A stretch of 6,257 nt of DNA. Origin: Ruminococcus sp. GTDB taxonomy: Bacteria > Bacillota > Clostridia > Oscillospirales > Acutalibacteraceae. Each line of letters begins with the position of its first letter. The first letter of the stretch is position 1. The notes under the pieces are model-generated. The model saw only the letters and a program-made list of their open reading frames with translations, was not told the origin of the DNA and did not search any database. The stretch is from positions 1 to 6,257 of the forward strand of contig SFGA01000061.1 in the NCBI GenBank assembly GCA_004556705.1, in the 5' to 3' direction. The position numbers and the translations under genes were made by a program. Below, piece after piece: positions 1 through 5,330 of this stretch.

Positions 1-381
1 GTAGTTACCGCTTCGCCCGGTACTCTTTCCGAAAGTGTTGGTATCAATGGTTTCCTTGCCGAGAAGCTCGGACACATATTTGTGGGTGCTTTGCTCGTTG
101 CCGCCGAGATACAGAAACTCGTCGCAGTTGCCGACAATACTTTCCCATTGCTTTTCAAACAAGGCTTTTAACTGAGCCAAGTTCTGCAAGATGATACTTA
201 CCGATACTCCACGAGAACGCATAACCGACAGTATCTTGTCAAAGTCATCGGGCAGGCTCACATTCGCAAACTCGTCCATCAAAAAATGAACGGGAACGGG
301 AAGCGAGCCGCCGTGAATATGGTCGGCAGCATAAAACAACTGCTGAAAAAGCTGTGTGTAAAGGATAGATACCAAGAAGTT
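1..381 (-). pseudogene. VirD4/TraG coupling protein, C-terminal part, out of frame with its 5' end and cut by the window edge
   Basis: Reading leftward from 381 gives 127 codons without a stop to the window edge. The translation starts NFLVSILYTQLFQQLF and contains VHFLMDEFAN, the Walker B segment of VirD4/TraG coupling ATPases (fragment residues 31-40). It continues with typical family sequence: LPDDFDKILSVMRSRGVS, IILQNLAQLKALF, and NCDEFLYLGGNEQSTH followed by LLGKETI. It is the direct continuation of the ORF that ends at 405, but in another frame because of the 26-bp duplication at 382-433. The frame is open upstream only to the TAA at 423-421. A TTG at 408-406 overlaps the TGA of the upstream ORF and could in principle allow re-initiation, but no ribosome binding site is evident. 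The family usually has about 600 residues, so the rest of the C-terminal domain should lie beyond position 1. Confidence 0.85.
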
Positions 382-433
382 AAAGCTGGAATCGTTGTCC
401 GGTATCAAAAGCTGGAATCGTTATCCGGTATCA
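382..433. repeat. 26-bp tandem direct duplication inside the coupling-protein gene
   Basis: Positions 382-407 and 408-433 are two adjacent copies of a 26-base unit beginning AAAGCTGGAATCGTT on the plus strand. They match at 25 of 26 bases; the difference is g397 versus a423. In the coding direction both copies carry the codons for IPDNDSSF, and the mismatch is GAC versus GAT, both Asp. Because 26 is not a multiple of three, the second copy moves the reading frame and creates a TGA at 407-405. Removing either copy gives a smooth join from IPDNDSSF to NFLVSILY, which matches the family. The repeat therefore explains the frameshift completely. Confidence 0.95.
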
Positions 434-1502
434 AAGCAAACAGAGCGACCTTTTTTTCTCCGAGTGACGGGAGGTCAAGCTCGTCTGTGGTAGTTAAAGA
501 AGCAAGACTTTCAAGGTTAAACTTTTCCAGTCTTGCCGCAAGGGTTATCTGTATGGACTTTAAGGTTTTCGCCGCACCTGAATGATAGGAACGGTAATAC
601 TTCAAAGCAATGTGGTCGGGATTTGACATCTCCAATTCCGCAAACAATTCATCAAGGGGAGAAGGTCTTGTGTCCTCCTCGTCCTCAATCGCACCGGCTC
701 TGAGCATTTCCATTATCATTGCGAAGTTCTGTTCATCTTCGGGTGCTTCGTAATGAAGATAAAATACAAGTGCAAGCAGAAGCATTGAAGCCGAGGTATC
801 CCAAAAGGGGTCTTGTGATTGACTTCCTTTCGGAGTGGTACTCTTAAAAAGATTCGTCACGAGCTTTTGCACATCGTTGTCATTCTGCAAATAGACAAAA
901 GGGTTATAGCAATGGCTTTTCTCCATTGAAATCAAATCGAGAACACGGACTTCATAGCCTTTGCTTTCAAGCAGCTTTCCGGTATCTCGGAGAATTTCGC
1001 CCTTTGGGTCAAGAATGACAAACGATGTGTTGCACTGCATAAGATTCGGCTTGCAGTAAAATCTTGTCTTACCGGCTCCCGAACCGCCGCACACAAGGGT
1101 GTTTAAGTTTCTTCGGTGCTTCTTTGCATTGAGTCCGATACAGACATTTTGTGTCATCAGCTTATTTGCAGAAGCCGGAGACTGTCTGTATTTTTTGTTT
1201 ACGGCTCTTGCATTGCCCCATTTCGCAGAGCCGTGTTCTTCACGCCTTCGGTAATTCTTCTGTGTTGAGAAGTAAATCCCGATACCCATTCCATAGCAGA
1301 GAAGCAAAACGAGGACAGTTTTTAGGCTGTCCTCGCATAGCTCAATATGAAATGGTTCGTTGAACGCTGTTAATAGGCTCGGCAGTATTTCCGGCAATCC
1401 TCCTTTTACAGAGGGTGCAATCAGAAGTGCCAGCCATACGACCGGGATAATACCGATGACGGAAAGAATAATCGCAGACTGCCTTTCGTTATCTCGATTC
1501 AC
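405..1502 (-). CDS. VirD4/TraG-type conjugal coupling protein (CD1115-like), N-terminal part, prematurely terminated
   Basis: This is the N-terminal 365 residues of a type IV coupling protein, the inner-membrane ATPase that delivers the relaxase-DNA complex to the mating channel. Two membrane segments are visible (about residues 10-29 and 59-78), then the family-typical RRREEHGSAKWG, the Walker A motif GGSGAGKT (139-146), VILDPKGEILRDTGKLL and DPFWDTSASMLLLALVFYL. I chose the GTG at 1502 because AAAGGAA (1516-1510) sits 7 bases upstream and the protein then begins VNRDNERQS just before the first membrane segment. An ATG at 1580 would add 26 polar residues and overlap the preceding gene by 92 bases. 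The GTG start overlaps that gene by 14 bases. The ORF ends early, at IPDNDSSF, because of the duplication at 382-433. As encoded, the product lacks Walker B and the C-terminal ATPase half and is very unlikely to work. Confidence 0.9.
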   Translation of the reverse strand: MNRDNERQSAIILSVIGIIPVVWLALLIAPSVKGGLPEILPSLLTAFNEPFHIELCEDSLKTVLVLLLCYGMGIGIYFSTQKNYRRREEHGSAKWGNARAVNKKYRQSPASANKLMTQNVCIGLNAKKHRRNLNTLVCGGSGAGKTRFYCKPNLMQCNTSFVILDPKGEILRDTGKLLESKGYEVRVLDLISMEKSHCYNPFVYLQNDNDVQKLVTNLFKSTTPKGSQSQDPFWDTSASMLLLALVFYLHYEAPEDEQNFAMIMEMLRAGAIEDEEDTRPSPLDELFAELEMSNPDHIALKYYRSYHSGAAKTLKSIQITLAARLEKFNLESLASLTTTDELDLPSLGEKKVALFALIPDNDSSF

Positions 1503-1692
1503 AGGAGCGTTCCTTTTCGATAACTCTGAACTTTTTCTTTGGGGCAGTTCCGACCTTGATGATAAGGTCGTCCACCGCATCGGTAGATTTACCCTCGTTC
1601 ATCAAATCTGTTTTCTCGTCATTGAGAGAACGGATAATAATGCCGTGTTCATAATCGTCCAATGCGATATGATACATTTCTTCCTTCGCCAT
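1489..1692 (-). CDS. Small conserved-looking protein of unknown function, 67 aa
   Basis: The 67-residue product begins MAKEEMYHIALDDYEHG, contains DAVDDLIIKV and ends in a basic segment with KKKFRVIEKE. It has no membrane segment, signal peptide or catalytic motif that I recognise. Three things support a real gene: AAGGTGAG just upstream of the ATG, a 9-base gap to the ArdC-like gene, and a 14-base overlap with the GTG of the coupling-protein gene. From memory, similar small proteins sit next to the coupling-protein gene in Tn1549-like elements, but I cannot give a family name. The position suggests a role linked to the coupling protein or its regulation, which is inference only. The mixed acidic and basic composition fits a small soluble protein. 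Confidence 0.75.
   Translation of the reverse strand: MAKEEMYHIALDDYEHGIIIRSLNDEKTDLMNEGKSTDAVDDLIIKVGTAPKKKFRVIEKERSCESR
1510..1516 (-). promoter_or_regulatory. Ribosome binding site deciding the GTG start of the coupling protein
   Basis: AAAGGAA in the coding direction lies 7 bases before the GTG at 1502-1500. It sits inside the end of the upstream 67-aa gene, which suggests translational coupling. It favours the GTG over the in-frame ATG at 1580. Confidence 0.6.
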
Positions 1693-1701
1693 AATCTCAC
1701 C

Positions 1702-2586
1702 TTATCTTTCGTAGTCTTTGCTTCGTTCCTGCTTTTTCTTGTAAAGCTCATCGGAAACACGGGAGTGAATATCCGCCATCGCATTTCTCGTTTTGGAAAG
1801 CTCATAGCGAATATCCTTCGGCTCTTTGCCTGCGAGCTTCTCAGGGATACGGTTGATTGCAAAATTCTGTGTATCGACGCCGTACTTCTTGCAAAGCATA
1901 TAGCCGATACAAACCGCCTGAAAGCCCATATCCGCTCTGCTGTAACTGTCGCTGTTGATGGAGAGCTGTGCGTGGCCAAGCTCCTGTGCTACGCACTGAG
2001 CGACCGCTACGCTGTCTCCCACATCACGCTTTACATACAAGGTCTGTTCCTCGTTGTTGTAAAACGCCGCCATATTGGGATACGGAAGTTCATTTGTTGC
2101 TTCCACTTCAACAGGGGAAGAATCCAGCATAACGGTAATGAGTGCTTTCGGGTCACGGTTAACAGTCGGTGCAGGCGGTCTCTTGCCGTTGGTCTGCGAA
2201 ACATCAAAGACCTTTTTCACATTGTAGGAAATGCCGGTCGTACCGTCTCTCTTGGCATACTCGACAGGCTCAAGAATGGAAATGCTTTTCGCACCTTTCT
2301 GAATTTTCACATTGTCCTTGCTCCAGTCGTCAAAGTTTTTGAGCTGGCTTGCTTCGGGAAGCTGCTTGAAAATCAGAAGTGCGTTGACCGCAGAGTATCT
2401 GTCAAGTCGGCTCTGCGTATCAAGAAACGCTTTGAACTTTTCCGGGTCGGAAACAATCGCCTTTGCGGTGTCGTCCGCCATCTGATATACGGCTTCTTTT
2501 TCAGCCTTCATCTTCTCGGCGTATTCCTCTTTGGAAAGTCGTTTGCTCTGCTGTCCTGCCTTAGCAGGGGTAAAATTGTTTGTCAT
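1702..2586 (-). CDS. ArdC-like ssDNA-binding protein with a degenerate zinc-metallopeptidase-like domain
   Basis: The 294-residue protein has two parts. Residues about 35-130, containing YSAVNALLIFKQLPEASQL, FDDWSKDNVKIQKGAKSI and ILEPVEY, resemble the ArdC N-terminal ssDNA-binding domain (DUF1738-like). Residues about 165-285 resemble the zincin-like half, with TLYVKRDVGDSVAVAQ, CVAQELGHAQLS and CIGYMLCKKYGVDTQNF. ArdC proteins of conjugative elements bind single-stranded DNA and protect incoming DNA from restriction, so the inferred role is protection during establishment in the recipient. The expected HExxH zinc motif reads QELGH: Gln201 (codon at 1986-1984) replaces the first His, while Glu202 and His205 remain. 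Peptidase activity is therefore doubtful. The gene starts 5 bases after the pcfB-like stop, with AGAGG upstream of the ATG. The C-terminal tail is charged (KKKQERSKDYER). Confidence 0.82.
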   Translation of the reverse strand: MTNNFTPAKAGQQSKRLSKEEYAEKMKAEKEAVYQMADDTAKAIVSDPEKFKAFLDTQSRLDRYSAVNALLIFKQLPEASQLKNFDDWSKDNVKIQKGAKSISILEPVEYAKRDGTTGISYNVKKVFDVSQTNGKRPPAPTVNRDPKALITVMLDSSPVEVEATNELPYPNMAAFYNNEEQTLYVKRDVGDSVAVAQCVAQELGHAQLSINSDSYSRADMGFQAVCIGYMLCKKYGVDTQNFAINRIPEKLAGKEPKDIRYELSKTRNAMADIHSRVSDELYKKKQERSKDYER

Positions 2587-2591
2587 TGTGA

Positions 2592-3386
2592 TTACCTCTC
2601 TTTCACATTTTTGTTTTTGGGTTTCGGCTGCTGGTGTACGGTCTGTGCCGGGGCGTTCTTTACCTCCGGCTTTGATACCTCCGGTTCTTTGCGTTCTGCT
2701 TCTTTCTGCTGCTTGGACTGTGCCTTGTATCGGTCAAGCTTTGCTTTCACCGACGGCTTTCTCTGTCTGTCGCTTACAGTACCCTTATCAGTTTGCATAT
2801 CTACCGGCTCGGAGTCGTGCCTTGACGGAGGGTTTTTGTCCGTTTTGGCGACTGTGGGGTTTGACTGGGAATACCCCTCTTTCTGAATAGGTTTTCTGAC
2901 GGCTTCCTCAGTGATGATTTCGTTTTTGGTTTTCGTCGGCTTGTCTTTCTCCAAAGCTTCACGCTTTTCGACAGCCTTCTGAGACTCGGTGACAATCGCA
3001 GCCTTATCAACTTTACCGAGTTCAAATCTCTCAACGATTCTCTGAATTTTGGAAGCGTCCTCTGCACGGGCAATAATATCAATCGGTACATTATCGCCCT
3101 TTGTGTTTTTATCCCTGAGTACGCAGTAGAGAACGCCGTAGCGTTTTGCCTGCTCGGTAAACTTTTTCAAGTCCTTGTTGGGGATAGAAAACACCTTCAG
3201 CTCCTTGTCCGACTTAATCATATTGGTAAGTCGAGCCTTGCCTTTTGTTTTCTGTTCCTGTTTGAGAACAGAGACTAAAAGAACGGCAATATTTTTAGCT
3301 GCCGCTCCGCTCAATTTTGCGGCTACTTCAAAGCCCTCAAGCGATAGCCTGACGACCTGTTCTGCCGCATCACCTCCGTTTGTCAT
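2592..3386 (-). CDS. pcfB: PcfB family (DUF3801) conjugation protein
   Basis: The 264-residue protein starts MTNGGDAAEQVVRLSLEG and continues with FEVAAKLSGAAAKNIAVLL, KGKARLTNMIKSDKELKVF, and KQAKRYGVLYCVLRDK-like sequence around residues 78-93. This is the characteristic N-terminal region of the PcfB/DUF3801 family, named after a pCF10 gene adjacent to the pcfC coupling protein. Its biochemical function is not well defined. Presence between relaxase and coupling-protein genes is typical. From about residue 150 the protein becomes a long low-complexity tail rich in Lys, Glu, Gln and Pro (for example SKQQKEAERKEPEVSKPEVK), probably disordered and possibly a DNA or partner contact. The start overlaps the relaxase end by 17 bases and is preceded by GAAAGGAG with a 10-base spacer, a strong site. 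An in-frame ATG further in is not needed. Confidence 0.88.
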   Translation of the reverse strand: MTNGGDAAEQVVRLSLEGFEVAAKLSGAAAKNIAVLLVSVLKQEQKTKGKARLTNMIKSDKELKVFSIPNKDLKKFTEQAKRYGVLYCVLRDKNTKGDNVPIDIIARAEDASKIQRIVERFELGKVDKAAIVTESQKAVEKREALEKDKPTKTKNEIITEEAVRKPIQKEGYSQSNPTVAKTDKNPPSRHDSEPVDMQTDKGTVSDRQRKPSVKAKLDRYKAQSKQQKEAERKEPEVSKPEVKNAPAQTVHQQPKPKNKNVKER

Positions 3387-4740
3387 TACGGTTCTGCTCC
3401 TTTCGTTCTTGTTTTTCTTCGTAAACTCTTACCGTTTCAAGGTTGGCTTCAATGACCTTTGACCTTTCGGCTATATCATCACAAAGACCTACCTCTTTGC
3501 GGAGAGTCCACAGCTTGTTCGTGATTGCCGTAATCTGCTCCTTGACATTTGATAGCTCATTGTCACTCAAATTTCTTCTTAACTGTTTTCGCAGGTGCGT
3601 TCTATCGTCAGTCAAGGATTTGATTTGCGACAACACGGACTCTTTATATGAGAAAAGCTGCTCGTCGGTAGAAATGTTCTCCCGTCCAAGCAGCCTTGTC
3701 TCCTGAGTGATTTTATCGAGCTTCAGCAAATCTTCTTTCAAAAGATAGTGAAGCCTTGCGGTATTCTGTTTTTTGTACTTCGGCAGATAGCCCAGCTTAT
3801 AGCAGTAATGCAGATACAGCCCATACAATCCGCCGACCTTTTTGATTTTGTGTTCTCTTGTGGGCAATCGGTATTGTCTGACTCTTACCGTTTCCTTTGC
3901 AAAAGGAACGATGAGAACCTTTTGATTTTCCGTCAGCCTACGCTTGATTGCGTCCTCGGTATAATTCTCTCCGAGTGATTTAAGTCGTATCGGCTTCTTG
4001 TATCCTTTCGGAACAATCGTCCAATACTTTCGACTGTCGCTGAGACAATGCTCATAGCCCATCTGCGTGAGGATATAATCAAAGGTCTTTAAGTTGGTGC
4101 TGTGTGCAATCGCTTCATCAATGGCGTCACGGGTAATGGAGTATCGGCTCGGCATACCGGCTTGCTCCTGCTTGTAGTAATAAGAAGATTGCTTACTGCG
4201 GTTCGGGTTTGGATTGTAATACAGTCCGTACTTCTCGCACAGTCGGTCGGCAACCAAGCGGAACTTGAACCACGCTTTTTCATCGCCCCATAACCGCTTG
4301 CCGTCCACAAAGGAAACGGAGTTGATTACATAGTGGCAGTGCAGGTGCTTCGTGTTCAGATGAGTAGTAACCACCACCTGAAATCTTTTGCCCCACACCT
4401 CGTTTGCAAATTCCATTCCGATTTTCTGTGCAAGCTCCGGGGATATGTCCTGTTCCTTAAAGCTCAGGTATCCGTGATAGGCTTGTATGCCGTCGTCTTT
4501 GCCGTATGCTTTTTTCACAGAAACAAACTGGTCTCTTGCGGTCGCAGGGTTGCAGTTGATACCCTCAACGAAAAATTCACACTCGGTTTTTTCTTCGTCC
4601 TTTGCATAGCTGAGAACATCACGGAGAGCCTGATACTGTTCCTCGGTGTAAATATCTGCCGCCGTCTTTTCGGGATTGGCGGCATAGTCGATTACCTGAC
4701 CGAGCCTTGATGTGACAGACCACAATTTACTTACTGCCAT
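3370..4740 (-). CDS. Relaxase/mobilization nuclease (MOBP-type)
   Basis: The relaxase nicks oriT, stays covalently bound to the 5' end and pilots the strand through the mating channel. The 456-residue protein starts MAVSKLWSVTSRLGQVIDYA and NPEKT. Tyr19 in IDYAANPEKT is the likely nicking tyrosine, by position in the family. The HGYLSFKE segment begins at His89. Metal-binding motif III is THLNTKHLHCHYVINS (from Thr126), giving His127, His132, His134 and His136. SVSFVDGKRLWG follows, as in other relaxases of this type. The C-terminal half is basic and, from about 340, rich in Lys, Glu and Leu, consistent with coiled coil. The ATG lies within the mobC stop region, with a 10-base overlap (ATGGCAGTAA), so its translation is probably coupled to mobC. 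The length is normal for the family, and no frameshift or truncation is seen. Confidence 0.93.
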   Translation of the reverse strand: MAVSKLWSVTSRLGQVIDYAANPEKTAADIYTEEQYQALRDVLSYAKDEEKTECEFFVEGINCNPATARDQFVSVKKAYGKDDGIQAYHGYLSFKEQDISPELAQKIGMEFANEVWGKRFQVVVTTHLNTKHLHCHYVINSVSFVDGKRLWGDEKAWFKFRLVADRLCEKYGLYYNPNPNRSKQSSYYYKQEQAGMPSRYSITRDAIDEAIAHSTNLKTFDYILTQMGYEHCLSDSRKYWTIVPKGYKKPIRLKSLGENYTEDAIKRRLTENQKVLIVPFAKETVRVRQYRLPTREHKIKKVGGLYGLYLHYCYKLGYLPKYKKQNTARLHYLLKEDLLKLDKITQETRLLGRENISTDEQLFSYKESVLSQIKSLTDDRTHLRKQLRRNLSDNELSNVKEQITAITNKLWTLRKEVGLCDDIAERSKVIEANLETVRVYEEKQERKEQNRNDKRR

Positions 4741-5072
4741 TTCATATCGCTCTTATCGGGTCTTAAAAAAGTACGCTCCACATCAGCCTGAAACTTATGC
4801 CAACGCTCGGCTTCCTTTTTAAGCTGCGGTGCATCCACAAATCCGAGGGTGTTTGCTTTCGCCGCAAGCTGATTGATGTTGTTGCCGATAGCAGAAAGCT
4901 CACGCATAACATCGTAAAATCTTTCGTCGGGCTTTTCTCTCGGCTCGTATCCTTTGAGAAGCAAACGGATAAGACCGCCTTCGGAAAGACACGCCCGTTT
5001 TGCTTTTTTCTGCAAATCCTGAGCTTCTGCCTTGTTCATCAGAATGTGCTTTTCAATGTTTCTCTTGCTCAT
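4731..5072 (-). CDS. mobC: MobC-family relaxosome accessory protein
   Basis: The 113-residue protein has a ribbon-helix-helix-like N-terminal part (about residues 6-44, KHILMNKAEAQDLQKKAK then LIRLLLKGYEP). The MobC signature ELSAIGNNINQLAAKAN begins at about residue 58, followed by a helical C-terminus (LKKEAERWHKFQADVERTF). MobC proteins bind oriT and help the relaxase open and nick the DNA. GAAAGGAC (5090-5083) lies 10 bases before the ATG. The gene overlaps the DUF3789-like peptide by 20 bases and the relaxase by 10 bases, so the three are probably translated in series. The position directly before a MOBP relaxase gene is the usual one. The family call is secure from the GNNINQLA motif and context. 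Confidence 0.92.
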   Translation of the reverse strand: MSKRNIEKHILMNKAEAQDLQKKAKRACLSEGGLIRLLLKGYEPREKPDERFYDVMRELSAIGNNINQLAAKANTLGFVDAPQLKKEAERWHKFQADVERTFLRPDKSDMKWQ

Positions 5073-5196
5073 TTTTATCGCTGTCCTTTCTGTAAATATA
5101 GTGCCTGTCCCGATTTATCTGAAACAGGCACATTGTTGTTACTCCGAAAAAGCCGCCGATAATTAACCCGGCGGCAACCAATACTATCTCCCGCAT
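5053..5196 (-). CDS. DUF3789-like small membrane protein, 47 aa
   Basis: This short ORF begins MREIVLVAAGLIIGGFFG and ends KNEQEKH before TGA (5055-5053). Residues about 4-25 form one membrane segment containing GLIIGG and VTTMCLF. A short basic and polar tail follows (RDRHYIYRKDSDKNEQEKH). The pattern of hydrophobic N-terminus, Gly pair and T-M-C-L motif resembles the DUF3789 small proteins common in Clostridia conjugative elements; this is recognition from memory, not an alignment. An excellent AGGAG (5209-5205) lies 8 bases before the ATG, which supports translation. The last 20 bases overlap mobC in another frame. Its function is unknown; a single-pass inner-membrane peptide near the relaxosome genes is all that can be said. 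Confidence 0.72.
   Translation of the reverse strand: MREIVLVAAGLIIGGFFGVTTMCLFQINRDRHYIYRKDSDKNEQEKH
5101..5131 (-). repeat. 8-bp perfect inverted repeat (possible mRNA hairpin) upstream of mobC
   Basis: GTGCCTGT (5101-5108) and ACAGGCAC (5124-5131) are perfect inverted repeats separated by 15 bases. They lie inside the 47-aa peptide gene and about 28 bases upstream of the mobC ATG. The RNA could fold into an 8-bp stem that affects mobC translation, or the DNA could be a protein binding site. No U-tract follows, so it is not an intrinsic terminator. Confidence 0.5.
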
Positions 5197-5204
5197 TGCT
5201 TATG

Positions 5205-5209
5205 CTCCT
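5205..5209 (-). promoter_or_regulatory. Strong ribosome binding site of the 47-aa peptide
   Basis: AGGAG in the coding direction, within GAAAGGAGC, lies 8 bases before the ATG at 5196-5194. It is the main reason to accept this short ORF as a gene. Confidence 0.7.
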
Positions 5210-5225
5210 TTCTTACTTGGGGGTA

Positions 5226-5318
5226 TTAGGGGCAACCCCTAACGAGTGTACCGTTTTGGACATTCCTGTCCATAAATGGTCTGCTCGCTAAGATTATGCA
5301 GACACTCAGGGTTGCCCC
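5226..5318. other. Candidate origin of transfer (oriT): nested inverted repeats
   Basis: The intergenic region upstream of the DUF3789-like/mobC/relaxase genes has several nested inverted repeats. GGGGCAACCC (5229-5238) pairs with GGGTTGCCCC (5309-5318), and just inside it GAGTGT (5244-5249) pairs with ACACTC (5302-5307). TTAGGGG-CAA-CCCCTAA (5226-5242) is a separate 7-bp hairpin that shares the left arm, so the two folds exclude each other. TGGACA-TTCC-TGTCCA (5257-5272) is a 6-bp hairpin, and GTCTGC (5279-5284) pairs with GCAGAC (5298-5303). Relaxosome substrates are typically such arrays next to mobC and the relaxase, which is why I call oriT. The nic site is not identified. None of the hairpins is followed by a T-tract in either direction, so a terminator is less likely. 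I see no convincing promoter. Confidence 0.5.
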
Positions 5319-5330
5319 ATAGATTGACTC

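Noticed and set aside
286..585. A 99-codon plus-strand open frame over the duplication
   Set aside because: It is antisense to the VirD4 gene, and part of its length comes from the duplication itself. It contains no motif.
1503..1580. ATG at 1580 as the start of the coupling protein
   Set aside because: It would overlap the 67-aa gene by 92 bases and add a polar 26-residue leader unlike the family. The GTG at 1502 has a well-spaced AAAGGAA.
1360..2886. A 508-codon open frame on the plus strand
   Set aside because: It lies opposite the coupling-protein start, the 67-aa gene, the ArdC-like gene and part of pcfB, all of which have recognisable families and ribosome binding sites. Its translation is Cys-, Phe- and Leu-rich with no domain pattern, as expected for the antisense of well-used codons.
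5257..5272. Hairpin TGGACA/TGTCCA as an intrinsic terminator for the 305-aa gene
   Set aside because: The stem is only 6 bp and is followed by AAAA, not T residues, in the coding direction. The TTAGGGG hairpin at 5226-5242 also lacks a T-tract.
5197..5330. A sigma-70 promoter before the DUF3789/mobC operon
   Set aside because: CATAAT and TACACT could serve as -10 elements in the coding direction, but neither has a credible -35 at 16-18 bases, so I do not annotate one.
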